Source: JBBQNJ01 sp038329845 | GTDB lineage: Bacteria > Planctomycetota > Phycisphaerae > Tepidisphaerales > Tepidisphaeraceae | Assembly: GCA_038329845.1 (NCBI GenBank) | Contig: JBBQNJ010000084.1 | Location: 1 to 20,539, forward strand | Length of the DNA: 20,539 bases | Direction: 5' to 3' | Shown here: piece by piece, positions 6,467 through 15,024 of the stretch | How the letters are laid out: each line of letters begins with the position of its first letter | Position numbering within the stretch: the first letter of the stretch is position 1 | Notes under the pieces: generated by a model | The model's input: the letters and a program-made list of their open reading frames with translations, nothing else | What the model was told of the DNA's origin: nothing | The model's database searches: none | Translations under genes and position numbers: made by a program

Positions 6467-7501
6467 ATGTCCACCCTTGTAGACCATCCTCGAATTTGCA
6501 CACAACTTGGCCTGGCCAGGCTCGCGGGCGTTTCGCGTCAAACCGTCCAACGGGCACTTATGGGGCATCCGGACGTGAATCCCGCAACCCGGGAACACGT
6601 CGCCAGATTGGCGCGGCAGCACCAATATCGTCCCAATGCCTTCGCGCGGGCGATGCGTGCCGGACGGTTCAAATCGATCGGACTCCTGCTCAGCACTGAG
6701 AGCGCCCGGAGCAGTTTCCCGTCGCGGTTGTTTGATGGCATCTACGCGGAACTGGCGGACGCGGGCATGCGATTGACGCTTTCCAAACTGGCTGACGCGA
6801 CGCTCGCCAGCGCCGGCGCGATGCCTCAACTGCTCGAAGAACTTTGTGTTGATGGACTCTTAATCAACTACACCCACAGCTTTCCAGCGAAGATGGAGGA
6901 CTTGATCCGTCAATACGTGCTGCCATCCGTCTGGATCAACAGCCGCCATAATGCAGACTGCGTATATCCAGACGATTGCGATGCCGGCTGGCAGGCAACC
7001 GAGGCGCTGCTTGGTCAGGGACATCGACGCATCGCGTACGTGGCGTCGGTCAACCAGACGCACTACAGCACGGGAGAACGCCTGCGTGGTTATCGCGCCG
7101 CCATGACCCAGGCAGGGCTCAGGCCGACCGTCTTTAGCGTCGAGGGCGACACGCTGATCACCGACGAGCGCGCACGCTTCTGCCGCAGTCTGCTGAGCCA
7201 GCCTGACCGGCCGACTGCATGCGTCAGCTATGGGCTTGATGATGCGATGACACTTTTGTGCATGGGCAAGGATCTGGGGCTGTCTGTGCCACGGGATCTG
7301 TCGCTGGTTACTTTTGGCGACACTGCCTCCGGCGGAGCGGGCGTGGTCATGACGACGGCGCTGGTCCCCGAGCATGCCGTGGGACAGCGGGCGGCCGAGA
7401 TGCTGATCGCGAAGATCGAGGCACCAGAGATACCGCTGGACCCATCGGTCATCGCGTACACGATCAAGCGCGGTGGAACGGTGGCGCCGCCCGCAATGTG
7501 A
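6467..7501 (+). CDS. LacI-family transcriptional regulator 1
   Basis: The 344-residue protein has an N-terminal LacI helix-turn-helix (LARLAGVSRQTVQRAL, about residues 15-30), a hinge (YRPNAFARAM), and a periplasmic-binding-protein-like effector domain starting at IGLLLS. Residues matching LacI positions 17, 18 and 22 are R, Q and R. The usual TVSR of the recognition helix reads TVQR, and the hinge leucine that wedges into the minor groove is replaced by Met. The effector domain carries CDGLLINYTH-like text (VDGLLINYTHSFP) and DCVYPDD, which are shared with the second regulator at 8749. A start at 6383 is possible in frame, but the promoter at 6413-6442 places the start at 6467. It probably controls the glycan genes downstream; the ligand is unknown. 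Confidence 0.88.
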   Translation: MSTLVDHPRICTQLGLARLAGVSRQTVQRALMGHPDVNPATREHVARLARQHQYRPNAFARAMRAGRFKSIGLLLSTESARSSFPSRLFDGIYAELADAGMRLTLSKLADATLASAGAMPQLLEELCVDGLLINYTHSFPAKMEDLIRQYVLPSVWINSRHNADCVYPDDCDAGWQATEALLGQGHRRIAYVASVNQTHYSTGERLRGYRAAMTQAGLRPTVFSVEGDTLITDERARFCRSLLSQPDRPTACVSYGLDDAMTLLCMGKDLGLSVPRDLSLVTFGDTASGGAGVVMTTALVPEHAVGQRAAEMLIAKIEAPEIPLDPSVIAYTIKRGGTVAPPAM

Positions 7502-7771
7502 AGGGCTCTTTTTTAAGAGGTAACCGATACGGCAAACGCAAGGCGAATACTTTCGCATTCAGGCAACCGCCACCGATCACGGCAATTGCTTCGCTGAATA
7601 CCGCATCGACGGCCCGAGCCGCGGAAATGATCGTGTACCACGAGGGTGGCGTGCCCTGAGCCATCCATGCCGGGTTTTGATCTCGCTGGCGGGGTGCTGA
7701 TGCGCCGCCGGGCCTGAAAGTAATGTGAATGAGGCGAAGACGCGCCAGCGGACCGAGAAGGAGAAAATCTC
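7502..7771. other. Gene-free interval before the prepilin-like gene
   Basis: No gene is supported in these 270 bp. Just after the regulator stop, CTCTT-TTTT-AAGAG (7506-7519) could form a small hairpin, but no T-run follows it, so it is not called a terminator. No convincing promoter for the prepilin-like gene was found. The interval ends in a strong ribosome-binding site, AAGGAG at 7758-7763. Confidence 0.5.
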
Positions 7772-8533
7772 ATGAATCAGCCGATTGGCAAACGTGTACG
7801 TGCTTTTACCTTGGTGGAACTGCTTGTGGTAATAGGGATTATCGCCGTTCTTATCGCGATCCTGCTGCCGGCTCTTACCGGGGCCAGGGTCGCGGCGAGG
7901 CGGGTGGCATGCCTGTCGAACCTGCGTCAACTCGGCATCGCGGTGCAGTTTTATGCCAGCGACCACAAGGGCCGCATGCCCAAGGTCAGTTGGCGGCACG
8001 GGACGGCCCCCAACAACAAGACGTTCCACTGGTTTGTGGCCATAGCGCCGTATCTGTTCAAGAGCCCGAGCGAATTCTTCAACCCGACACTTGTAAATCC
8101 AACACGCGTGGGCAACGGCCAGACCAACCTGATTTGGAACTGCCCGGAATGGCCGTGGATAGAGGGCGCCAGCAGCAGTAACAACCCCGGATACGGAATG
8201 AACCGATATCCCTTCTTCCCTGAATCCAGGGACGAGAACTTCAACAGCGGCGACTGGGAGGATAACAGCAAATTCGTGCCGCTCGGCAGCGCTGTGCGCT
8301 GGCCGTGGTATCCGCTGTCGAGAATTACACACGCCCCGACCCGACTGATGCTGGCCGATGCAACGGATTACCAGATATGGATCTCCGGCGCTTGGAACAT
8401 CGTCAGCGGCACCGATCCATACCGTCACTCGCGCAACCGGGATCGGACGTTGGCCAACGTGCTCTTCTTCGACCTTCATGGCGAATCAGTCAACTATGAT
8501 CAGATGAGCCAGTCCGTGCTCAATCCACGGTGA
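7772..8533 (+). CDS. Prepilin-type N-terminal cleavage/methylation domain protein
   Basis: The N-terminus (RAFTLVELLVVIGIIAVL) is a classic type IV prepilin or type II pseudopilin leader. A basic segment precedes F, with E at the +5 position, then a hydrophobic helix. The prepilin peptidase would cut before F12 (after A11). The rest of the 253 residues is a globular extracytoplasmic domain of the kind common in planctomycetes (DUF1559-like), ending with NVLFFDLHGESVNY near the H-X9-DG position. A strong AAGGAG (7758-7763) lies 8 nt before the ATG. It stands alone, with no pilin assembly genes nearby, and lies between two LacI-type regulators. Such proteins are often found beside sulfatases and glycoside hydrolases in this phylum, so a role in binding or handling glycans at the surface is plausible but unproved. 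Confidence 0.9.
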   Translation: MNQPIGKRVRAFTLVELLVVIGIIAVLIAILLPALTGARVAARRVACLSNLRQLGIAVQFYASDHKGRMPKVSWRHGTAPNNKTFHWFVAIAPYLFKSPSEFFNPTLVNPTRVGNGQTNLIWNCPEWPWIEGASSSNNPGYGMNRYPFFPESRDENFNSGDWEDNSKFVPLGSAVRWPWYPLSRITHAPTRLMLADATDYQIWISGAWNIVSGTDPYRHSRNRDRTLANVLFFDLHGESVNYDQMSQSVLNPR

Positions 8534-8684
8534 AGAACATCCCTTTGGTCCGCAACGGGAGATGAACTTGGCCGACGACTCTTACAACACCGGGCTCAGC
8601 CGGGATCCCATCATCAGATGAGCTCCCGTATACCTCGACAGGGTGGAGTCGCCGGATAATTTCAGCACTCCCAACGGAATTTTC

Positions 8685-8713
8685 TTGACAAGCGATAATT
8701 TATGTGCGATACT
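8685..8713 (+). promoter_or_regulatory. Promoter of LacI-type gene 2
   Basis: TTGACA (8685-8690) and GATACT (8708-8713, 4 of 6 consensus bases) are separated by 17 nt, a near-ideal sigma-70-type promoter. Transcription would begin near 8720, about 29 nt before the ATG at 8749. GCGATA occurs at 8692-8697 and again at 8706-8711, inside the promoter, as a possible regulator contact. The rest of 8534-8684 shows no gene and no clear terminator. Confidence 0.7.
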
Positions 8714-8748
8714 TGGGACGACGAAAGTTAGCGGAAGAAACCATTGCC

Positions 8749-9774
8749 ATGAGAGCGACGATCCGTGACATTGCTCTGATAGCCGGTGTGACCGACCGCA
8801 CGGTATCCAACGTGCTGGCGGGTGCGGGCAAGAATGTGCGCGCTGATGCCAGAGCGCGGGCCGAGCGTGTCATGACGATCGTCCGTGAGATGGGTTATCG
8901 CCCGAACGCATCGGCCAAATCGATTCGTCGGGGCCGGTTCAATGCAATAGGACTGCTGGCGAGCCTGCAGCCTCACCGCAGCAACTTTCCAACCCAGCTC
9001 TGGCAGGGAATCGATGAGGCGCTGGTTGAGCGAGACATGCATCTGGTGCTGGCCCGGATGAGCGATCAAACCCTCGGCGATGAAGGCTGCGTGCCGAAGA
9101 TTCTCCGAGAGTTGTCATGCGACGGACTGCTGATCAACTACACCCACGGCTTCCCACCCAAGTTGCGGGAGTTGATCGAGGAGTACCGGGTGTCGGCGAT
9201 CTGGATTAACTCCAAGCAGGATCATGACTGCGTGTACCCCGACGATGTGGCGGCGGGCCAACGCGCTGTTCAATCCCTCGCTGAGGTCGGTCACCGTCGG
9301 ATCGCGTTCGTCACCGGCATAGGCGAGGGACACCACAGTGTGTCGGATCGTTGGCTCGGGTGCCAGGAAGGAGCACGCAAGGCCGGTATTGATCTGCAGC
9401 GACTTGCGCCCTCTGGTGAAACCTGGCTGGCCCCGCAGCGGCTGAGCGAGACCCGTTCATTTCTTCGATCCGTGCGGCCTACAGCAGTGATAACCTACGG
9501 CACGATGGAGGCGCTGACCGTAGTTCGCGTAGCAGCGGAACAGGGTCTGAAATTGCCCGAGGATATGTCCCTGGTGAATATCGGGTCCACGGTGGACTCC
9601 AGCACGGGCACGGGGATTAGTACCGTGCTCGTCGCCGAGGCGGCGGTCGGACGCCGCGCCGTCGAAATGCTGTTGGCCCAGATCGACAATCCCCAGACAC
9701 GTCAGGCCGCCGTGGCCGTGCCGCCTCTTGATCAATTTTCCCGGGCGACCGTTGCGTCGCCCAAGTGTTACTGA
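8749..9774 (+). CDS. LacI-family transcriptional regulator 2 (paralogue of regulator 1)
   Basis: The 341-residue protein opens with a standard LacI helix-turn-helix (IRDIALIAGVTDRTVSNVL), a hinge (YRPNASAKSI) and the sugar-binding-type effector domain. Residues at LacI positions 17, 18 and 22 are D, R and N, unlike the R, Q, R of the regulator at 6467, so the two should not read the same operator. The hinge leucine is replaced by Ile. The effector domains of the two proteins share GRFxxIGLL, CDGLLINYTHxFP, WINSxxxxDCVYPDD and GHRRIA, showing common descent. The start at 8749 is preferred because the promoter at 8685-8713 lies inside the longer frame that opens with GTG at 8704; GGAAGAAA upstream is a weak ribosome-binding site. 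It lies 35 bp before the PEP-CTERM gene and may be cotranscribed with it. Confidence 0.9.
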   Translation: MRATIRDIALIAGVTDRTVSNVLAGAGKNVRADARARAERVMTIVREMGYRPNASAKSIRRGRFNAIGLLASLQPHRSNFPTQLWQGIDEALVERDMHLVLARMSDQTLGDEGCVPKILRELSCDGLLINYTHGFPPKLRELIEEYRVSAIWINSKQDHDCVYPDDVAAGQRAVQSLAEVGHRRIAFVTGIGEGHHSVSDRWLGCQEGARKAGIDLQRLAPSGETWLAPQRLSETRSFLRSVRPTAVITYGTMEALTVVRVAAEQGLKLPEDMSLVNIGSTVDSSTGTGISTVLVAEAAVGRRAVEMLLAQIDNPQTRQAAVAVPPLDQFSRATVASPKCY

Positions 9775-9809
9775 CTCGGTTCGAGAAACTTTTACGACAG
9801 GAGATTCAC

Positions 9810-10499
9810 ATGATTCGCCAACTCTGCACTGCCTCTTTGCTTCTGGTCACCCCCTTAACCGCATCCGCGGCCATGATCACGTTTCAGGACGACGTGTCGC
9901 CGACCGTCGCCTATACCGGGACTGCGGATACCGAACTCCGAAACGGCGTTAATTCAAGCACCAATTTCGGTACTGCGACAACAACGGCTCCCAACTCCGA
10001 CGGATCAAGGCAGATGTTGCTTCGCTTTGACAGTGTTTTCGGGAACGGGGTCAATCAGATCCCATTGGGATCCACCATCAATTCGGCGACCCTGACTGTT
10101 ACGCGCGGCGGTGGGAGTGGAACGCCCACGTTCGCGGTCTATCGCGCCTTGATGAGTTGGAACGAAGGCACCTCGACCTGGGACAATTCGTTTGGTGGCA
10201 GCGGCATCCAGACCAACGGGACTGAGGCCGCCTCGACCCCCGACTCTTCGTGGACCGGAACGTGGAGCGGCAGCGCTACCGCATCCTTTAATGTGGCCAC
10301 CACCTTGCAATCTTGGTCCGATGGCGGGACCAACAACGGCTGGGCGCTGCTGGCCACCTCAGCCAGCGGCACCATTAAAACCGCAGAAAACGCATCTGGA
10401 CACCCCTCGCTGGCGATCACCTACACGGTTCCCGAGCCGGCTTCACTGGCGCTGCTTGGCCTGGGTGGGCTGCTGCTGGCGCGGCGTCGTCGCGTGTGA
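9810..10499 (+). CDS. Secreted DNRLRE-like domain protein with PEP-CTERM sorting signal
   Basis: The 229-residue protein has an N-terminal signal peptide (MIRQLCTASLLLVTPLTASA) and a beta-rich domain resembling the DNRLRE module (DTELRNG, QMLLRFD, SATLTV, YRALMSWNEGTSTWDN, TLQSWSDGGTNNGWALL). It ends in the PEP-CTERM tripartite signal: VPEPASLALLG, a hydrophobic helix, and an RRRR cluster. PEP-CTERM proteins are exported and cleaved by an exosortase, often in organisms that make extracellular polysaccharide; no exosortase gene lies in this window. DNRLRE-like domains are found in secreted carbohydrate-active proteins, so surface glycan binding is likely. The ATG at 9810 is chosen for its AGGAG at 9799-9803 (6-nt spacer) and the signal peptide. 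A GTG at 9765 would overlap the regulator gene and hide the signal peptide. Confidence 0.88.
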   Translation: MIRQLCTASLLLVTPLTASAAMITFQDDVSPTVAYTGTADTELRNGVNSSTNFGTATTTAPNSDGSRQMLLRFDSVFGNGVNQIPLGSTINSATLTVTRGGGSGTPTFAVYRALMSWNEGTSTWDNSFGGSGIQTNGTEAASTPDSSWTGTWSGSATASFNVATTLQSWSDGGTNNGWALLATSASGTIKTAENASGHPSLAITYTVPEPASLALLGLGGLLLARRRRV

Positions 10500-10521
10500 G
10501 ACGTTTGGTTTTAGTTCTAAA

Positions 10522-10554
10522 GCGGCACGGCGTCGGAATACGCCGTCGTGCCGC
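10522..10554 (+). terminator. Stem-loop after the PEP-CTERM gene, possible terminator or attenuator
   Basis: GCGGCACGGCGT (10522-10533) pairs with ACGCC plus GTGCCGC (10540-10554), with a 6-nt loop and a 3-nt bulge in the right arm, giving 12 base pairs. The bases that follow (ATTGCTTCTG) contain no real T-run. It starts 22 nt after the PEP-CTERM stop, so it may weaken rather than stop transcription into the glycoside hydrolase gene, or protect the 3' end of the upstream message. Confidence 0.45.
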
Positions 10555-10648
10555 ATTGCTTCTGCGAGTCCATTCGCTTGGGCGGCAGGCGGCGCTGGTC
10601 GTGCGATACGCCAGACCCCACAAACAATAAAAGAGCCTGGAGTTCTAC

Positions 10649-13396
10649 ATGCAAATCGCTCGGATGATGGCGTTGGTCGTGCTGGGTCTGGCGATATCCG
10701 CATTGGGGGCAGTGGATTTTGATGCTCCCCAGCCCGAGGTCGCGGGCGAGCAAATCTATCAGTGCGATTTCACCCATGCGACCCAGTCGGCGGTGCGTGA
10801 GAGAGGCGGCAAGGGGACAATTGCCGGGGTGATCCATCCGGACTGGTCGCTTGACAATTCCGCCAATTTTCCGAACAAGGTCACGGCCACCGTCATGGAA
10901 GACGATGGGATGACCCAACGCACGTTCTGGCGCATCGAGTCGGTGAAAATTGAACGCCACAATCGCGATCTGATCTTGTTGTGGCAGAACCCGATCATAC
11001 CGATCCCGGAGGGCGGGAAGCACATGTTGCGAATCCGCATGAGGGTGCGGGGGACACCTGGCGTTCGCGTTCGTGTCAACGGTACCCCGCGCAGCACACA
11101 GGCTGAGTTCGTGTTACAGGGACAGTGGCAGGACAAGGTGTTGATGCTGCCCATCTACCCGGACAAGAAGGACGCAGATGCGAAGTTTGCGCTTCGCATG
11201 GATGTGGACGGATCAGGCCATGATGCTGTGACGCTCGATTTAACGGAACTGGAGGTTCGCGCTGTGTCGTCCGAGGCGGTTTCGGACGCGGTGAAGAAGG
11301 CAATGCCGGCCGGGATGTCTCTGGCCAATGCCATGCGAACAACACGTTTTCCCCTGGGGCTGCCGTTTGGTTGGACGCCGGTGACGATGGATTATCCCAG
11401 CCTTTTCTTCAAGGCAACAGCAGACCCACGAACGGTGGGCCCCAGCGGCTTCCCAACATTGAAAGTCGAGGCGGCATCAGATGATCTGGGTTACCTGAAT
11501 GGCAAGGGTCGGGGCTTGCGCTTCACATCGGCCCCGCTGATGATCCTCGATCCGAGTCAGCCCCATGTGTTCAGCACTTATGTCAAAGGCCGAGGCGAGC
11601 TGGAAGTCAGTGTGCGGCTCAACTGGAAGCCCCGAGCCGCCGTGCAAGTGACGCTTGATGGATCCGACCAATGGCAGCGCGTCGAAGTGCCATTCACACC
11701 AACGCTGATGGATAATCAGCCTTTGGCGGCATGGTTCACGGTAGACACCAAGCCCGGCGAAGCGATCTGGTTCGACGCCATGCAGCTTGAAGCGGGCGAG
11801 AAGGCGTCGGACTATAAGACGCAGCTCCAAGCCGAAGTCCAAGTGAACGTCGAGCCACAGCATCGGGTGCAGTTCGACGATGAGCCGGCCGTGGTGCAGT
11901 GGGCAACGACCGGAGCATCAGCGGGCGCAACACTGCACCTGCGTGTGATCAACAGCTACGGGCAGTCCGCGTCGCTGGAGGCGATCCAACTGGATGGCTC
12001 GCCGCTGCAGCAGGGAGTCGCGGACTACGTGAAATGGCCCGACCGACCGCTGGGGCAGTATCGCGTGGAGGGCTGGATCGAGCGCGGCGGCGAAAGAGTC
12101 AGCCCATACGACGAAGTGCTGGTCATGCGAGTGCGACGGCCCCGCTACTGGGGGAAGGACGCGCCCAACTCGGCCTTCGGGGGTCATTTTGACGCCCACC
12201 CCACCATTGCCGGCGCCGCCAAGGCCATCGGGATGAACTGGGTCCGCGACTGGGACAGCAAATGGAGTGAATTACAGCCCGATGAGAAGCAGTGGCGTGA
12301 CCGCAAGGCCAGGATACAGGCCTACCGCGATGCGCATATTAAGGTGCTGGCGGTTATGTCGTCGGTACCCAAGTGGGCCCAGCTTCAGGTCGAAGGGCTC
12401 AAACCCACGGACTACCCTCGGACTCTTTCTCTTTACGGCGATTACATTGAGCGTTTCCTGCGATTCCACGAAGGGAACATCGCCGCGATCGAGGTGTTCA
12501 ATGAGCCTTGGATCAGTCGGCATTTCAATCAGGGCGTACCGATTGCCGGTGGCAAGTATGTCGATTGGGACAACCCGTACCAGAAGTTCGATGACCTAAC
12601 ACGCGTGGCGCATGAACGCGTCCAGAAGGTGGCCCCCGACGTGCTAACTGTGGGCATCAATACCAACCAGGCCAATCGCCAGTGGACCGAGGGGATGCTC
12701 TCGGTCGAGGGTCTGAAGCACTGCGATGTGGCCTCGTATCACATGTACGCGCTGGGCCAGGGCATCCCCGGCGATACTTATGAGTGGGCGATCCGCGAAG
12801 CGCTCGATCCGATTGAGAAAGCCCGGCCCGGCTTCCCCGTGTGGATGACCGAGGGTTCGCCAACGGCCCACAATATGGGCACCGGCTTGGTCGAGCGGAT
12901 CGCACCGGGCCACCAGGAAGATAATGGAATCAGGCTTCGGTCGGACCGACACATCCGCTACGCGCTGACGCCGCTGGCTCGGGGCGTTGATCGCCTGTTC
13001 TATTACACAATGGGCGGTGGCCGCTTCTATCAACCTAAAGATTGGGGATGGGGCATTTTGATGGACGGCTCGGGCACGCTCTGGCCCGAAGCGGCGGCAT
13101 TCAGCAACATGGCCTGGCACCTCGAGGAGACGCAGTTCGTCGGCACACACAAGCTTGATGAGCGAACCTACCTGTATCTCTTTAAGCGGACAACCGGTCA
13201 GGGCGGAGTGGGGGTTCTGGTCTATGATCTGGCTGCAACCACCGTTCCCAGCAGGCCTCTGCCCAATGCTGATGATGTGACCTGCCGCGACATCTTTGGC
13301 AATGTGCTGACGCCCGGCAGCATCATGCCTGCCGAAGCGACCTTCATCACAACAAGCGGCGACACGACTCGAATCGTGCAAGCATTCAATCCATGA
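10649..13396 (+). CDS. Secreted clan GH-A glycoside hydrolase with carbohydrate-binding-like domain
   Basis: The 915-residue protein starts with a signal peptide (about residues 1-21). Residues 25-220 look like a beta-sandwich. Residues about 280-400 resemble a carbohydrate-binding module, ending WFDAMQLEAGEKASDY. An Ig-like stretch precedes a TIM barrel at about 500-830. In the barrel, IEVFNEPW puts the acid/base glutamate at E619, and VWMTEGS puts the nucleophile at E735. This 116-residue spacing is close to that of GH39 enzymes. The family cannot be fixed by eye; GH39-like is the closest guess, GH5 or GH30 relatives are alternatives. TGGAG (10638-10642) lies 6 nt before the ATG. The stop overlaps the sulfatase start (ATGA), so the two are translationally coupled. 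Action outside the cytoplasm on a sulfated glycan is inferred from context. Confidence 0.85.
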   Translation: MQIARMMALVVLGLAISALGAVDFDAPQPEVAGEQIYQCDFTHATQSAVRERGGKGTIAGVIHPDWSLDNSANFPNKVTATVMEDDGMTQRTFWRIESVKIERHNRDLILLWQNPIIPIPEGGKHMLRIRMRVRGTPGVRVRVNGTPRSTQAEFVLQGQWQDKVLMLPIYPDKKDADAKFALRMDVDGSGHDAVTLDLTELEVRAVSSEAVSDAVKKAMPAGMSLANAMRTTRFPLGLPFGWTPVTMDYPSLFFKATADPRTVGPSGFPTLKVEAASDDLGYLNGKGRGLRFTSAPLMILDPSQPHVFSTYVKGRGELEVSVRLNWKPRAAVQVTLDGSDQWQRVEVPFTPTLMDNQPLAAWFTVDTKPGEAIWFDAMQLEAGEKASDYKTQLQAEVQVNVEPQHRVQFDDEPAVVQWATTGASAGATLHLRVINSYGQSASLEAIQLDGSPLQQGVADYVKWPDRPLGQYRVEGWIERGGERVSPYDEVLVMRVRRPRYWGKDAPNSAFGGHFDAHPTIAGAAKAIGMNWVRDWDSKWSELQPDEKQWRDRKARIQAYRDAHIKVLAVMSSVPKWAQLQVEGLKPTDYPRTLSLYGDYIERFLRFHEGNIAAIEVFNEPWISRHFNQGVPIAGGKYVDWDNPYQKFDDLTRVAHERVQKVAPDVLTVGINTNQANRQWTEGMLSVEGLKHCDVASYHMYALGQGIPGDTYEWAIREALDPIEKARPGFPVWMTEGSPTAHNMGTGLVERIAPGHQEDNGIRLRSDRHIRYALTPLARGVDRLFYYTMGGGRFYQPKDWGWGILMDGSGTLWPEAAAFSNMAWHLEETQFVGTHKLDERTYLYLFKRTTGQGGVGVLVYDLAATTVPSRPLPNADDVTCRDIFGNVLTPGSIMPAEATFITTSGDTTRIVQAFNP

Positions 13397-15024
13397 GCAG
13401 ACACGGCACCGACAAAGCGCGGCCTGAGAGCTCGACGCGGCCGAACGTAGTCCTGATCTTGGCCGATGACATGGGCTTTTCAGATTTGGGCTGCTTTGGT
13501 TCGGAAATCCCCACTCCCCGTCTCGACGCGTTGGCACGGGGTGGCGTCCGGCTCACGCAGATGTACAACTGTGCCCGCTGCTGCCCGACGCGGGCATCGC
13601 TGCTGACGGGCCTGTATCCCCACCAGGCGGGTGTGGGTCACATGGTTAGCGACTATGGAACGCCGGGATATCGGGGCTATCTCAACGACCGATGCGTGAC
13701 CATCGCCGAGGTGCTGAAGACTACCGGGTATCACACATTCATGAGTGGCAAGTGGCATGTGGGCGGACCTTATGATGTGTCCCGACCTGACACTTGGCGG
13801 GCGGGTGACGTTGGACATCCCACGCCTCGTCAACGGGGCTTCGACCGCTTCTTCGGCACGTTGGCCGGCGCGGGAAGTTATTACCGCCCGCCAACGCTTA
13901 TGCGCGACGACCTCTTCATTGAACCCGACAATACAGGATTCTTCTACACCGATGCGATCAACGATCAAGCCGTCGCGATGATCGAATCATTGCCCGATGA
14001 TGACCCATCCCCGTTCTTTCTTTATCTCGCGCACACTGCTCCCCATTGGCCCTTGCACGCACCGCCCGACGATATCAGCCGGCACGAATCCTGCTACCGG
14101 GCAGGCTGGGATGGGATCCGCACGGCACGTCACGAACGCCTCCGTGATTCGGGACTCCTCGACCGAGCCTGGCCGATTTCGCTGCGCGATCCGCAGTCGC
14201 ATGACTGGCGAACTGAATCACACCAGGATTGGCAGGCGATGCGAATGGCCACGTATGCCGCACAGATCGAGAGGATGGATCAAGGCATAGGGCGCGTCAT
14301 CGATGCTTTGCGACGCCGCTACACGCTGGACAACACGTTGATCCTGTTCGTGTCAGACAACGGTGGCTCGGCCGAGTTTCTGGCCGAAGACGGACATTCC
14401 GCGCGCTACGACATCCGCACGCTCGATGGACAATCGGTGTCGGTGGGCAACTCCCCCAATCTCATGCCCGGACCGGCCACGACCTTCATGAGCTACGACC
14501 TGCCATGGTCTAACGCATCGAACGCGCCGTTCCGTCTACATAAGTGCTGGGTGCATGAAGGCGGCATCGCCACCCCGTTCATTGCGCATTGGCCGGGCCG
14601 CCTCAAGGCCGGACACGTCGATCACCAGCCGGCTCATGTAATGGACCTGATGCCCACCGTGCTCGACGCCGCCGGCGCGACCTATCCGACCGAATACGCC
14701 GGAAGCCCCATCACCCCCACTTCTGGCCGGTCATTGCTCGGATCCTGCCGGGGCGAGAGGGAGTCACAGCCGCGGGTGATTTTGTGGGAACATCAGGGCA
14801 ATGCCGCTCTCCGGGCTGGACAATGGAAACTGGTGCGCCGCCATCCGCAGCAGTGGGAGCTTTACGACATGGCGGCCGATCGAATGGAGACAGTGGATCT
14901 GGCCGAACAAGAGCCCGCCATGGTGCGGCACCTCGCCAACCAATGGCAGTCGTGCAGTGCCGGCATTGGCGTGCAACCGTGGGAGTCGATCCACTCATGG
15001 CGCTGCCCGCCAAACAAAGTATGA
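13393..15024 (+). CDS. Type I (formylglycine) sulfatase, arylsulfatase family
   Basis: The 543-residue protein has the S1 sulfatase signature C63-C-P-T-R67 followed by ASLLTG. C63 would be converted to formylglycine by a maturation enzyme that is not in this window. Metal and substrate residues are visible: D25-D26 in ILADDMG, K120 and H122 in SGKWHVGG, H in YLAHTAPHWP, and D322-N323 in VSDNGGS. The length is normal for the family. The N-terminus (MSRHGTDKARPESS) is polar and goes straight into the first beta strand, so no signal peptide is seen, which is unusual because many planctomycete sulfatases are exported. It overlaps both neighbours by 4 bp (ATGA at 13393 and at 15021), placing it firmly in a three-gene operon. 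It probably removes sulfate esters from the same glycan the neighbouring hydrolases attack. Confidence 0.95.
   Translation: MSRHGTDKARPESSTRPNVVLILADDMGFSDLGCFGSEIPTPRLDALARGGVRLTQMYNCARCCPTRASLLTGLYPHQAGVGHMVSDYGTPGYRGYLNDRCVTIAEVLKTTGYHTFMSGKWHVGGPYDVSRPDTWRAGDVGHPTPRQRGFDRFFGTLAGAGSYYRPPTLMRDDLFIEPDNTGFFYTDAINDQAVAMIESLPDDDPSPFFLYLAHTAPHWPLHAPPDDISRHESCYRAGWDGIRTARHERLRDSGLLDRAWPISLRDPQSHDWRTESHQDWQAMRMATYAAQIERMDQGIGRVIDALRRRYTLDNTLILFVSDNGGSAEFLAEDGHSARYDIRTLDGQSVSVGNSPNLMPGPATTFMSYDLPWSNASNAPFRLHKCWVHEGGIATPFIAHWPGRLKAGHVDHQPAHVMDLMPTVLDAAGATYPTEYAGSPITPTSGRSLLGSCRGERESQPRVILWEHQGNAALRAGQWKLVRRHPQQWELYDMAADRMETVDLAEQEPAMVRHLANQWQSCSAGIGVQPWESIHSWRCPPNKV

Noticed and set aside
7506..7519. 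Hairpin CTCTT-TTTT-AAGAG after LacI-type gene 1 as a terminator
   Set aside because: The stem is AT-rich and only 5 bp, and no T-run follows it.
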